Assembly: GCA_030524225.1 (NCBI GenBank)
Contig: JAUNGV010000002.1
Span: 1 to 44,570, forward strand
Origin: Eubacteriales bacterium
GTDB taxonomy: Bacteria > Bacillota > Clostridia > Lachnospirales > Lachnospiraceae
DNA length: 44,570 nt
Direction: 5' to 3'
The notes under the pieces were generated by a model that had not been told where the DNA came from, ran no database searches, and saw only the letters and a list, made by a program, of their open reading frames with translations. The translations under genes were made by a program, and so were the position numbers. Below, piece after piece: positions 1 to 8,113 of this stretch; position 1 is the stretch's first letter, and every line of letters starts with the position of its first letter.

Positions 1-47
1 AATAAACGGGCAGGGCAGTTGTACAGAGAACAATCAGGGAGGAAGTC

Positions 48-1367
48 ATGAAACCATTGGGGGATTACAGTCATATCAAGGGATTTAATTACACGGCGAG
101 CTATGCAAAGAACGATTATGAGTTCTGGAGCGACTATCGCCATGATGTGGTGGAGCGGGAGATGGGATATGCGCAGCGCATCGGTTTTAACAGCGCGCGT
201 CTCTTTACGCCGCACCGATGCTATGTGGAGAACAGGGAGCGTTTTCTCGCAAATCTGCGGGACTTCGTGCAGACGGCGTGGGCGCACGGGATTTCCAGCA
301 GTCCGATTGTGTACTTTGGCCGGGAGTTCTATCCGGATTTCCAACCGGACGAAGGGGAGGCTGCGGCGGGGCTGACGGATATGCTGCGGCCGGAGAATTA
401 CCCGCTTTCCTGCGCGTATTTTGACGATTTGTACGAAGCGGTCGGACAGGAGCCGGGCCTGATCTTCTGGGATGTGTCGAACGAGCCGGGGTATCACACA
501 CCGAACTTTGTGACCTTCCATGAGCAGGAGCCCGCTTTTCGCAGGGAGATGGATCCCGTGCCGGAGGACATGGAGGCGTTTCGGGAGAAGCAGGAGAGCG
601 TGTGGCGTTTTCTGCATCATGTGATCGCGCATATGAGAGAGAAGGATCCGGTCAATGCCATCGGGATCGGCAACACCTACGCCTACGAGATCGAGCCGAG
701 CGGTACAGCGCCGCTGGTGGATATTCTGATCTATCATGATTATTTCGAGACGAGGAAGCGGGTGCGGGACGTCTGTGACATGATGAAGGCGCTGGGAGAG
801 AAGTACGGCAAGCCTGTCATCAACAACGAGACCGGCTGTCTGTGCCGGGCCAATCCCTATGACATGGAACTGGAAATTCTGCAGGAGTACGGCTTCGGCT
901 ATTATCTCTTCGAGCTGATGGTCGGGCAGGATATGTGGAGTCAGGTGCACGGTCTGGTCTATCCGGACGGTACGATCCGGGATCCCTCCGCGATTGCGGC
1001 GGTGCTGGGATTCTTCCGCAACAGGGGACCGTCACGGATCCCGACTCTTGTGAACCGGGAGGGAAGCGCGAACCGCGCGATTGCACTGGCGACGCGGGCG
1101 ATCGCGGAGGCGGGTTCAGGGCTGTACTGCGAGCGGCAGAAGGAAAAGACAGAGGGGTTGCTGGAGGCGGCGGAGTATATCGCCAACCTGCTGGAGGCCG
1201 GAGAGCACGTCCCGATGCACAGTCTTCCGACCGCGCGGATCGCCGGCTACCGCAGGCAGGAGACTCCCGACAGGGAGGAAATTATCGGCTGGCTCTATGA
1301 GCTGGTGAGGACGCTGCAGAAGGCGTGCCGCATCACAGGCGAGAGCGGAACCGAGAAGAGAGTGTGA
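48..1367 (+). CDS. Clan GH-A glycoside hydrolase (GH5-like, cytosolic)
   Basis: This 439-residue protein has the layout of a clan GH-A (beta/alpha)8 retaining glycosidase. The probable acid/base is Glu146 in DVSNEPG and the probable nucleophile is Glu261 in INNETGC. The N-terminal GFNY...RIGFNSARLF pattern resembles COG3934/GH5-like enzymes often annotated as cellulase or 1,4-beta-xylanase. There is no signal peptide, so it should act in the cytosol on imported oligosaccharides. The last ~110 residues are rich in charged helices and were not recognised. The ATG follows GGGAGGAAG at normal spacing. Only 47 bases precede it in the window, so it may be an internal operon gene. The GH43-like gene follows after an 85-bp gap. 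The fold class is fairly secure. The exact family and substrate are inferred from neighbours and remain open. Confidence 0.75.
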   Translation: MKPLGDYSHIKGFNYTASYAKNDYEFWSDYRHDVVEREMGYAQRIGFNSARLFTPHRCYVENRERFLANLRDFVQTAWAHGISSSPIVYFGREFYPDFQPDEGEAAAGLTDMLRPENYPLSCAYFDDLYEAVGQEPGLIFWDVSNEPGYHTPNFVTFHEQEPAFRREMDPVPEDMEAFREKQESVWRFLHHVIAHMREKDPVNAIGIGNTYAYEIEPSGTAPLVDILIYHDYFETRKRVRDVCDMMKALGEKYGKPVINNETGCLCRANPYDMELEILQEYGFGYYLFELMVGQDMWSQVHGLVYPDGTIRDPSAIAAVLGFFRNRGPSRIPTLVNREGSANRAIALATRAIAEAGSGLYCERQKEKTEGLLEAAEYIANLLEAGEHVPMHSLPTARIAGYRRQETPDREEIIGWLYELVRTLQKACRITGESGTEKRV

Positions 1368-1452
1368 TCTGCCGGGGATTCCGGGCAGGAGAATCAGACA
1401 GGTACAATCAGACAGGGGCAAACAGAGAAGGGAAGAAACGGGGAGAGCTGAC

Positions 1453-3228
1453 ATGGAACGGTATGCAGAAAAACAGAAGTATCTGATGATTTATACCAGA
1501 GAGCCGGTCGCAGGGGAATATCCGGCGGCGCTGGCGGGCAGTATTCATCTGGCGGTGAGCGGAGACGGGAGGCATTTTGAACCGCTGAACAGAAATTACG
1601 GGATTCTTTTTGCCCGTGGAAAGGTGCGGGAGGACGACACGATCGCGCCGAAGGCGCTGCGGAATCCGCGCTGTTTCCGAATGGCGGACGGGCGATTCGC
1701 GATCACGGCGACCCGGACACAGGAGGACGGATCGCCGGACACAGAAACGGACATCACTTTGCTCTGGACGACGGAGGATTTCATCACGTTCCGGGAAGAA
1801 GAGGCCGAAATGCTTGACGGGCTGAAACCGGATGGACGAGGCGACTTTGACAGAGAAATAGTTCCGGAGGCGCTGACAGCGGTTTCCAGTGGTTTGGCAG
1901 ACTGTAGCGTGACGGAGGTTTTTGCGACCTCATCATCCTGTGGCGCGGCGCAGTGCAGCGTGATCGCTCTCGAGGCTTCGGTCTGCGACAGGGCGGCTCT
2001 GCACTGGGGCGGAATCATCTGCGTGGGTGTGCGGGTTCCGGCGCAGATCACAGCGTCGTTGGCAGATGAGGTGCGGTCCGTGGAGGCACAGGCGGTGTAT
2101 TCCGACGGCTCGACGGCGGCAAAGCCGGTGGACTGGGAGCTGGATGGCGTGTCGTTTGACAGAGAGGGAACGTATCGGATCCGGGGACGTGTGCGCGGGG
2201 CGCAGTACCGTTTTCCGCTGGCCCGGGGCTACGGAGATCCTGTGATTTTCCCGTGGGAGGGGCGCTGGTATTTCATCGCCACGAACGACAACCTGAACGA
2301 CATCGGTCTGTATCTCAGAGTAGCGGATGAGGTGCCGGGACTGTTCGCGGAAGGCATACAGGAGCATCTGTTTCTGGGGCTGGACGAGGAAAAGGGGTTC
2401 GTGCAGACGTTCTGGGCGCCAGAGTTCCATGTGATCGGCGGGGAGCTTTATATTCTGTTCGCGGTCAGCGGGACGAAGTGGGGGCCGCAGTGCCATCTGA
2501 TGAAATTAAAGAAAGGGGCGAGTCTGACCGATCCGGAGGGATGGGAGCAGCCGGTGCGGGTGTGCCGCAGGGACGGAAGCCCGCTGTCCGAAGACGGGAT
2601 CACACTGGATATGACCTATCTGAATGCGGCGGGGCGCTCTTACTTTGTCTGGTCGTACCGGCGGAACATCGGAACAGCGATGGATACCGGATCGATGCTT
2701 TTTATCGCGGCGGCAGATGAGAGGGAGCCGTGGAAGCTCGCCGGGGATCCGGTGCTGCTCTCCCGTCCGCTTTACGGCTGGGAGAACATGGAGGGAACGA
2801 TCAACAACGAGGGACCGAACGCTTTTGTCTGCGGCGGAAAGGTGTATCTGACGTATTCCGGCGGTGCGGCGAACGGCTACAGCTATGTGGTGGGGCTGCT
2901 GACGGCAGACGAGACGGCGGATCTGACGGATCCGGCGGTGTGGCGCAAGAGAGAGACGCCGGTTCTGTCCTACTATTCGGTGCCGGGGGAGTTCGGGCCG
3001 GGACACAATTCCTTTTTCACCGACGAGAGGAGGGAGCTGATGATCGCGTACCACGGGGAGACGGCGATCGACAGCGATCTGCGCAGCGACGGGATCCGGC
3101 GTGTTCATTTTGACATTCACGGCGAACCGGTCTTTGACCTGTCCGCGGAGCGTGATCTGGATCCGGCTCTGGCACAGGTGGAACTGTGTGTGCAGGTGAC
3201 AGAGACGCGAACCGCAAAACGCGGGTGA
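1453..3228 (+). CDS. GH43-like glycosidase with internal Ig-like domain (paralogue of 12180-14000)
   Basis: The 591-residue protein has three parts. Residues ~1-190 look like a divergent, incomplete beta-propeller segment (LMIYTREP, SIHLAVS, NYGILFARG). Residues ~193-250 resemble a bacterial Ig-like group 4 domain (AVYSDGS...VDWELDGVSFDREGTYRIRG). Residues ~258-570 are a GH43-type five-bladed propeller. Candidate inverting residues are Asp262 (GYGDPVIF), Asp386 (ITLDMT) and Glu453 (NNEGPNAF). Family knowledge suggests alpha-L-arabinofuranosidase or beta-xylosidase activity. The absence of a signal peptide implies a cytosolic enzyme. It lies between the GH-A gene and the oligoxylanase gene. 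A second protein with the same unusual order is encoded at 12180-14000. Sugar specificity cannot be read from sequence. Confidence 0.8.
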   Translation: MERYAEKQKYLMIYTREPVAGEYPAALAGSIHLAVSGDGRHFEPLNRNYGILFARGKVREDDTIAPKALRNPRCFRMADGRFAITATRTQEDGSPDTETDITLLWTTEDFITFREEEAEMLDGLKPDGRGDFDREIVPEALTAVSSGLADCSVTEVFATSSSCGAAQCSVIALEASVCDRAALHWGGIICVGVRVPAQITASLADEVRSVEAQAVYSDGSTAAKPVDWELDGVSFDREGTYRIRGRVRGAQYRFPLARGYGDPVIFPWEGRWYFIATNDNLNDIGLYLRVADEVPGLFAEGIQEHLFLGLDEEKGFVQTFWAPEFHVIGGELYILFAVSGTKWGPQCHLMKLKKGASLTDPEGWEQPVRVCRRDGSPLSEDGITLDMTYLNAAGRSYFVWSYRRNIGTAMDTGSMLFIAAADEREPWKLAGDPVLLSRPLYGWENMEGTINNEGPNAFVCGGKVYLTYSGGAANGYSYVVGLLTADETADLTDPAVWRKRETPVLSYYSVPGEFGPGHNSFFTDERRELMIAYHGETAIDSDLRSDGIRRVHFDIHGEPVFDLSAERDLDPALAQVELCVQVTETRTAKRG

Positions 3229-3362
3229 CAAAGAAAACGGGAAGAGCAGAGACTGCCATACAGCGGCAGACCGCGGGGCGTGAAACCGCCCGCAGGCGAA
3301 GAACTGCGATGAAAGAAGCGAGTGGAGGGGCTGCAGACAGGACTGCGGCGGAAAGGAATAAA

Positions 3363-4529
3363 ATGGGGGCGTATCAGACGGGAGTGTATCCGAATCTCTT
3401 CGCGGAGATTGGAAAGAGCGAGCAGGAGATCGGGAGAAAAATAGAAGAGATTGTACAGACTTTTTTCTACGGGGATGAGCAGGAGCGGATCTACCGGGAA
3501 GCGGATCCTGATATGGGGTATCTGGTCGATACGGGAAATAACGACGTCAGAACCGAGGGAATGTCCTACGGCATGATGCTGTGCGTGCAGCTGGGAATGA
3601 GGGAGGAATTTGACCGGATCTGGAAGTGGGCAAGGACGTATATGTGGATGAGCGAGGGGGAAAACGAGGGATATTTTGCATGGTCCTGCCGCCTTGACGG
3701 GGCAAAGAACGCGTACGGCCCCGCGCCGGACGGGGAGGAATTCTTTGCGATGGCGCTGTTTTTTGCCTCGAAGCGCTGGGGAGACGGGGAGGGACTCTAT
3801 GATTATGCCGGACAGGCGAGAGAGATTCTGCGCGCCTGCCTCCACAAGGGGGAGAACGGACGTCCGGGGCTTCCGATGTGGAACCGGGAGAACCATCAGA
3901 TTCTGTTCATTCCGGAGGTCTCGTTCACGGATCCCTCTTACCATCTGCCTCATTTTTATGAATTATTTGCGCAGTGGGCGTACGAGGAGGACAGGCCGTT
4001 CTGGAAGAAGGCGGCCGGGGCGAGCCGGGCGTATCTGGCGAAGGCGTGCCATTCTGTGACGGGCTTAAGTCCTGAGTACGGGGAATTTGACGGTGCTCCG
4101 GTGACGGTGACGGAGCCATGGGGCGTGCACAGCTGGTTCTACAGCGACGCGTACCGGACGGCCGCCAATATCGGACTGGACTGCGCGTGGTTCGGACGAA
4201 GCGGGGAGCAGTGCGGCGCGCCGCTTCGCATGATGCGGTTCTTCGGCACGGATCTGGAAGCGGTGCGGTGCGTGCGGGAGATCGACGGCACGCCGTTGGA
4301 GAAACCGGTGCTCCATCCGCTGGGACTGCTGGCGGCGACGGCGCAGGGGGCGCTGAGCGTGGAGAAGAGGGACGTGCAGAATTCTGACAGCGACTGGAAT
4401 CTGGCGCTGCGATGGGTGCGGTGGCTGTGGGAGCAGCCGCTTCGCCGGGGTGAGAGAAGATATTACGACAACTGCCTGTATCTGTTCGCCCTGCTGGCGC
4501 TGAGCGGACGCTACCGGATGTATCTGTAA
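3363..4529 (+). CDS. GH8 reducing-end xylose-releasing exo-oligoxylanase (Rex)
   Basis: This predicted cytosolic GH8 inverting enzyme (EC 3.2.1.156 type) releases xylose from the reducing end of xylo-oligosaccharides. From memory the sequence follows Bacillus halodurans Rex closely: DTGNNDVRTEGMSYGMM with catalytic acid Glu65, APDGEEFFAMALFFASKRWGD, PSYHLPHFYELFA, and YSDAYRTAANIGLD with catalytic base Asp262. At 388 residues it matches the length I recall for that enzyme. The ATG at 3363 is chosen because AAAGGA ends a few bases upstream and the protein begins where the family does; the frame stays open to 3186 without homology. This gene is the best evidence that the locus handles xylan fragments. 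Product confidence is high. Confidence 0.93.
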   Translation: MGAYQTGVYPNLFAEIGKSEQEIGRKIEEIVQTFFYGDEQERIYREADPDMGYLVDTGNNDVRTEGMSYGMMLCVQLGMREEFDRIWKWARTYMWMSEGENEGYFAWSCRLDGAKNAYGPAPDGEEFFAMALFFASKRWGDGEGLYDYAGQAREILRACLHKGENGRPGLPMWNRENHQILFIPEVSFTDPSYHLPHFYELFAQWAYEEDRPFWKKAAGASRAYLAKACHSVTGLSPEYGEFDGAPVTVTEPWGVHSWFYSDAYRTAANIGLDCAWFGRSGEQCGAPLRMMRFFGTDLEAVRCVREIDGTPLEKPVLHPLGLLAATAQGALSVEKRDVQNSDSDWNLALRWVRWLWEQPLRRGERRYYDNCLYLFALLALSGRYRMYL

Positions 4530-4660
4530 GGGTGCGCAGTGCGCTCTGTCACAGAGATGGCAGGAGGCAGATGGTCAGGATGACATCAGCGCTGTTCCGG
4601 TATGTGACAGAGTGTAAACGGTGCGGGGAGCGCAGGGAGCGTCCCGGAAAGGAGTGTTCT

Positions 4661-6334
4661 ATGAAGCTTGTTCAGAATCCGATTATCGGCGCGGATATGC
4701 CGGACCCGGATCTGCTGCGGGTGGGAGATACCTACTACATGGTTTCCACGACGATGTTTTATATGCCGGGAGGGCCCATTCTGCGCTCTCGGGATCTGTG
4801 CCGCTGGGAGATTGTTTCCTATATTTTCGAGACGCTGGAGGATGACGAGGCCTACCATCTGCAGAACGGGAAGAACGCCTACGGCAAGGGGCAGTGGGCG
4901 ACGAGCCTGGCGCATCACAACGGGCGTTTCTACGCCTGCTTTGTCAGCTGGGACGAGGGGAAAACGTATCTTTATTCCTCGGACGATATTGAGAAAAGCG
5001 GATGGGAGCGGATCGAGATCCCGGAGGTCTTTCACGATATGTCCTTTCTCTTCTGGAAGGATAGGGCGTATCTCGTTTACGGAAACGGAGAGATTGGAAT
5101 CGTGGAGCTGGAGCCGGACCTGAGCGGCCTGCGGCAGGGCGGTCTGCGCCGTCTGCTGTTCAAGGCGCCTGCAGACGGAATGCGCCTGCGCTGTGAGGGC
5201 TGCCGGGCCGTGGTGCGGGACGGGATGATTTACCTGCTCTTTATCGACTGGCCGCAGCAGGGACTGCGCCGGGTGGTCTGCTACCGGAGCGGGCAGCCGG
5301 AGGGACCCTACGAGTGCCGTGTACTGCTCCATGACGATGGGGGAATGGCGGGACACGGCGTGGCGCAGGGAACCCTGATACAGGGAGAGGACGGCGAGTG
5401 GTACGGGATGTTTTTCCAGGACAGGGGCGCGGTGGGACGGATTCCGTATCTGATGCCGGTCGTATGGGAAGAGGGCTGGCCGGTGCCGGGGACAGAAGAG
5501 GAGACGGGCTCGGGGAGCGACGCGATTCAGAAGGATGGAAAGCGGATTGCGCCGGTGCGCTGGGAAATGCCGGAGCAGCCGGGAGAGATAAAGTCGGGAG
5601 AAACTCAGTCGGGAGGAACGCAGACGGAGGAAGACAGGGAGGCGCATACTCCGGAGTGTGCGGCGCACAGAGAGAATGCAGAGGGAAAGCAGCATGAGAA
5701 CGTGGGGTATCCGGTCTGCGGCAGCGATTCGTTTGCGCGAGGGGAGGATTCGCTCCCGCTGTTCTGGCAGTGGAATCACAATCCGGATCCCTCCTGCTGG
5801 TCGCTGACCAGGCGGCCGGGGTGGCTGCGCCTGACAGCCGGGCAGCCGGCGGATTCTCTGCTGCGGGCCCGGAACACACTGACGCAGAGAACCATGGAAC
5901 CGGGCTGTGTCTGCGAGGTGACACTGGACGTTTCCGGCATGAAAGAAGGGGATTATGCGGGACTGTGCGCCCTGCAGGGGCGCTACGGGCAGATCGGAGC
6001 GGCAGTGCGCGGCGGACGGACGTGGATCCGGACGGTGATCCGCAGTCAGAATGAAGAACGGGCGTCAGACAGGGAAGAGTGGCTTGGGTTTGACGGGACA
6101 AAGCTCTTCCTGCGGGTGATCTTCGACTACCGGGATGGAGTGGATCTGGCCTCCTTCTACTGGAAAAGCGAGACGGAAGGGTCATGGCAGAAACTGGGGG
6201 AGACGCTGCCGATGATCTATACGCTTGATGTATTCGTGGGGTACCGCATTGGCCTCTTCTGTTATTCGCCGGAGAAAACCGGCGGGTACGCGGATTTCAG
6301 GGAATTTACGATGCGGGACATCGGGGAGAGCTGA
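4661..6334 (+). CDS. GH43 beta-xylosidase/alpha-L-arabinofuranosidase with C-terminal beta-sandwich
   Basis: The protein has 557 residues. An N-terminal five-bladed propeller carries the GH43 triad: Asp15 in MPDPDLLR (base), Asp126 in FHDMSFLF (pKa modulator) and Glu179 in CEGCRAV (acid). A C-terminal lectin-like GH43_C2 sandwich begins near LFWQWNHNPDPSCWSL, as in many xylan beta-xylosidases. Between them lies an unusually long, charged Glu/Gly/Gln/Thr-rich linker of roughly 80-90 residues. The ATG at 4661 is preceded by AAAGGAG and matches the usual family start (MKLVQNPII); 43 in-frame codons upstream have no homology. There is no signal peptide. It is the last gene before the lacI-type regulator. 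Xylosidase versus arabinofuranosidase activity is unresolved. Confidence 0.87.
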   Translation: MKLVQNPIIGADMPDPDLLRVGDTYYMVSTTMFYMPGGPILRSRDLCRWEIVSYIFETLEDDEAYHLQNGKNAYGKGQWATSLAHHNGRFYACFVSWDEGKTYLYSSDDIEKSGWERIEIPEVFHDMSFLFWKDRAYLVYGNGEIGIVELEPDLSGLRQGGLRRLLFKAPADGMRLRCEGCRAVVRDGMIYLLFIDWPQQGLRRVVCYRSGQPEGPYECRVLLHDDGGMAGHGVAQGTLIQGEDGEWYGMFFQDRGAVGRIPYLMPVVWEEGWPVPGTEEETGSGSDAIQKDGKRIAPVRWEMPEQPGEIKSGETQSGGTQTEEDREAHTPECAAHRENAEGKQHENVGYPVCGSDSFARGEDSLPLFWQWNHNPDPSCWSLTRRPGWLRLTAGQPADSLLRARNTLTQRTMEPGCVCEVTLDVSGMKEGDYAGLCALQGRYGQIGAAVRGGRTWIRTVIRSQNEERASDREEWLGFDGTKLFLRVIFDYRDGVDLASFYWKSETEGSWQKLGETLPMIYTLDVFVGYRIGLFCYSPEKTGGYADFREFTMRDIGES

Positions 6335-6380
6335 TAGAGAGCAGAGTTACCTATGACAGGCGCAGAACCCGCTGCCCTGC

Positions 6381-6410
6381 TTGCGTCTGCACATCCGGCA
6401 GTGGTATAAT
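6381..6410 (+). promoter_or_regulatory. Sigma-A promoter for the LacI-family regulator
   Basis: TTGCGT (6381-6386) and TATAAT (6405-6410) are separated by 18 bp. Just downstream, TTTACTAAA (6422-6430) is a short palindrome within GTTTATCAATTTACTAAAC, a plausible autoregulatory operator. A second weaker candidate promoter, TTGACA (6478-6483) with TATACG (6500-6505), lies closer to the gene. Confidence 0.65.
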
Positions 6411-6585
6411 GCGTTTATCAATTTACTAAACAGATAAATAACGCACCGATTACGCGGAATTCTGCGTAGTGTATCGTTTGACAAATAACGCGGACGAGAT
6501 ATACGGCAGAGAGGGCGCGGCAGATGGTGCGGGGACAGTGTGCGGAAGCTTCTTATGGGGAGAAGGCACGGAAAGGCGGCCGGAA

Positions 6586-7692
6586 ATGGTGAGGCTGAAG
6601 GAGATTGCGGATGAGTGCGGCGTGTCCGCGACAACCGTATCGAATATTCTGAATGGCAAGGCGAGGGCGAGCGAGGAGACCCGTCAGCGGGTGCTGGAGG
6701 TGGTGCGCCGCAGGGGGTACCAGCCGAACTATATTGCCCAGGGACTGCGCAACCAGAAGACCAGGATGATCGGGATCATTGCGGAGGATATTGTACAGTT
6801 TACGACGCCGCCGGTGATTGAGAGCATTATGGAACACTGTGAGAAACGGGGATACCGGACGATTATGCAGAATCTTCGTCTTTATGCGCGATGGTCGGAC
6901 CGGTGGTTTCATGATGAGGAGGCGTACCGGTCGGTTCTGTTGCCCGCGCTGCAGGAGCTCAATTCCATCCGGGTGGACGGTGTGATCTGCGTGGCAGGTC
7001 ACGAGCGGGTGATCCGTTTTCAGAAAGGGGATCTCTCGGTGCCGTTGGTCATGGCCTATTCCTATGCGGAGGGGATTCCGGCGGTGTCCGTTGTGATCGA
7101 CGAGGAGCGGGGCGGTTACGAGATGATGCGCTACCTGCTCTCGATGGGGCACCGGAGAATCGGAATTATCGCGGGGCGGGAGGACAATATTCACGCGGTC
7201 AAACGTCTGGTGGGAATTCAGAAGGCGATGTTCGAGGCGCAGGTTCCGTACAATCCGGGATGGGTGCGGTACGGAAACTGGGACAGGGAGTCGGGATACC
7301 GGCTGGCGAAGGAACTGCTACAGGAGGATATTACCGCGATTCTGGCCATGACGGATACTATGGCGGGAGGGGTATACGACTGCATGGAGGAACTGGGGCT
7401 TCGGGCCGGGCAGGATATTGCGGTGACCGGCTACAACAATACTGAGCTGAGCGAATATGTACATCCCCGGCTTACGACGATGACGCTCCCCCTCTCGGAG
7501 ATCGGATACCGGTCTGCGGAAACGCTGCTGAATCAGCTGGAGGCGGGAGAGGAAACAGGAAGCGGGGAGGAACAAACGGAGACAGACAGAGCGCAGAAAG
7601 ACTGGACAGGGGGAAAGGAGATCCTGATCCCGGGTTCTCTCGTGATCCGGAATTCGGTGCACCGCATGGAGAGTCAGGCAGGCGGGACGTGA
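6586..7692 (+). CDS. LacI-family transcriptional regulator
   Basis: A sugar-responsive DNA-binding repressor of 368 residues. Residues 2-23 (VRLKEIADECGVSATTVSNILNG) form the LacI helix-turn-helix. A hinge helix region follows near YQPNYIAQGLR, then a periplasmic-binding-like effector domain (IGIIAEDI, VDGVICVAGH, GHRRIGIIAG, AILAMTDTMAGGVYDCMEELG, VTGYNN). The ATG at 6586 is chosen because the family start MVRLKEIA begins there with GAAAGG upstream. A 26-residue low-complexity stretch (EAGEETGSGEEQTETD...) sits near the C-terminus and is unusual. The gene has its own promoter and terminator, and lies between the xylan enzyme genes and the transporter. It probably controls one or both; the dyads at 7955-7968 and 7985-7996 are candidate targets. 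Confidence 0.93.
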   Translation: MVRLKEIADECGVSATTVSNILNGKARASEETRQRVLEVVRRRGYQPNYIAQGLRNQKTRMIGIIAEDIVQFTTPPVIESIMEHCEKRGYRTIMQNLRLYARWSDRWFHDEEAYRSVLLPALQELNSIRVDGVICVAGHERVIRFQKGDLSVPLVMAYSYAEGIPAVSVVIDEERGGYEMMRYLLSMGHRRIGIIAGREDNIHAVKRLVGIQKAMFEAQVPYNPGWVRYGNWDRESGYRLAKELLQEDITAILAMTDTMAGGVYDCMEELGLRAGQDIAVTGYNNTELSEYVHPRLTTMTLPLSEIGYRSAETLLNQLEAGEETGSGEEQTETDRAQKDWTGGKEILIPGSLVIRNSVHRMESQAGGT

Positions 7693-7742
7693 GGTAAAAT
7701 CGCGGGGTCAAATAGAACGTATATTGAAGTGTGATGCGGCGG

Positions 7743-7786
7743 CAGCCGTCTGAATGGACAGGAAAACCATTCGGACGGCTGTTTTT
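7743..7786 (+). terminator. Intrinsic terminator after the lacI-type gene
   Basis: Arms 7743-7757 (CAGCCGTCTGAATGG) and 7767-7781 pair over 15 bp with a single G-U, around a 9-nt loop, followed by TTTTT. It is a strong rho-independent terminator. Confidence 0.93.
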
Positions 7787-7940
7787 GTCTGTGCATTCCT
7801 TGTTTAATGTTGAACGATAAAATAAAGAAAAATAAAAACCGAAACCACAATGAAGAAGTAGAAATAAGTAAAATATGCACAAACTATGAGATGTAAAATT
7901 GTGAAATAAGTTAAAATAGACGACAAATCAGGAAATGGTA

Positions 7941-7969
7941 TTGACACAAATATGGTTTAAGGGTAAACT
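7941..7969 (+). promoter_or_regulatory. Promoter of the ABC sugar importer operon
   Basis: TTGACA (7941-7946) is a perfect -35 box. TAAACT (7964-7969) is spaced by exactly 17 bp and serves as a -10. The -10 is embedded in a dyad (7955-7968), so a bound repressor would block it directly. Confidence 0.75.
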
Positions 7970-7996
7970 ACAAACAGAAATTGATTTAACGATAAA
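7955..7996 (+). promoter_or_regulatory. Two tandem operator-like dyads (GTTTA-N4-TAAAC type)
   Basis: Dyad 1 is GTTTA-AGGG-TAAAC (7955-7968), overlapping the -10 box. Dyad 2 is TTTA-ACGA-TAAA (7985-7996), near the expected transcription start. Their centres are 29 bp apart, close to three helical turns, which would put two repressor dimers on one DNA face. The LacI-type protein encoded just upstream is the natural candidate binder, by inference only. Confidence 0.55.
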
Positions 7997-8059
7997 CCTA
8001 CTCAAAAACCAAGGGAAACTAATGCAAAACGAGATGGAAATGAACTGCGGAGGTTTTGC

Positions 8060-8113
8060 ATGGGAAAGAGCAGGGAAATCGGAGAGAGAAAGAAAGGCAG
8101 GGGGCCGGGATGA
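8060..8113 (+). CDS. Possible 17-residue leader peptide coupled to the permease
   Basis: ATG at 8060 follows GCGGAGG with 6-bp spacing, the best ribosome site in this leader. The frame encodes MGKSREIGERKKGRGPG and ends in TGA at 8111-8113, overlapping the permease ATG as ATGA. The arrangement suggests translational coupling. The peptide itself is very basic and matches nothing I know. It could be chance: the site might instead serve a TTG permease start at 8056, but that spacing would be only 2 bp. Confidence 0.35.
   Translation: MGKSREIGERKKGRGPG

Larger units (their letters stand above)
7787..8109 (+). other. AT-rich regulatory region upstream of the ABC transporter operon
   Basis: This stretch has no convincing long gene and is much richer in A/T than its surroundings. 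It holds the transporter promoter (7941-7969), two dyads, and a possible 17-codon leader ORF (8060-8113). The 7820-7920 part is A-rich and contains no motif I recognise. Confidence 0.6.

Noticed and set aside
3186-3362. Upstream extension of the Rex gene
   Set aside because: The 59 extra residues are Arg/Thr-rich and overlap the previous gene. The ATG at 3363 has a ribosome site and matches the family start and length.
4586-5779. Long minus-strand open frame (397 codons) opposite the GH43 gene
   Set aside because: It lies wholly antisense to a well-supported GH43 gene, is Arg/Pro/Leu-rich as expected from GC-rich antisense frames, and has no recognisable domain. Other long antisense frames (9124-10320, 20962-22779, 41493-43283) fail the same way.
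8056-8109. TTG at 8056 as the start of the first permease
   Set aside because: GGAGG is only 2 bases away, too close. The extra residues are hydrophilic and not family-like. ATG 8110 gives the usual N-terminus.
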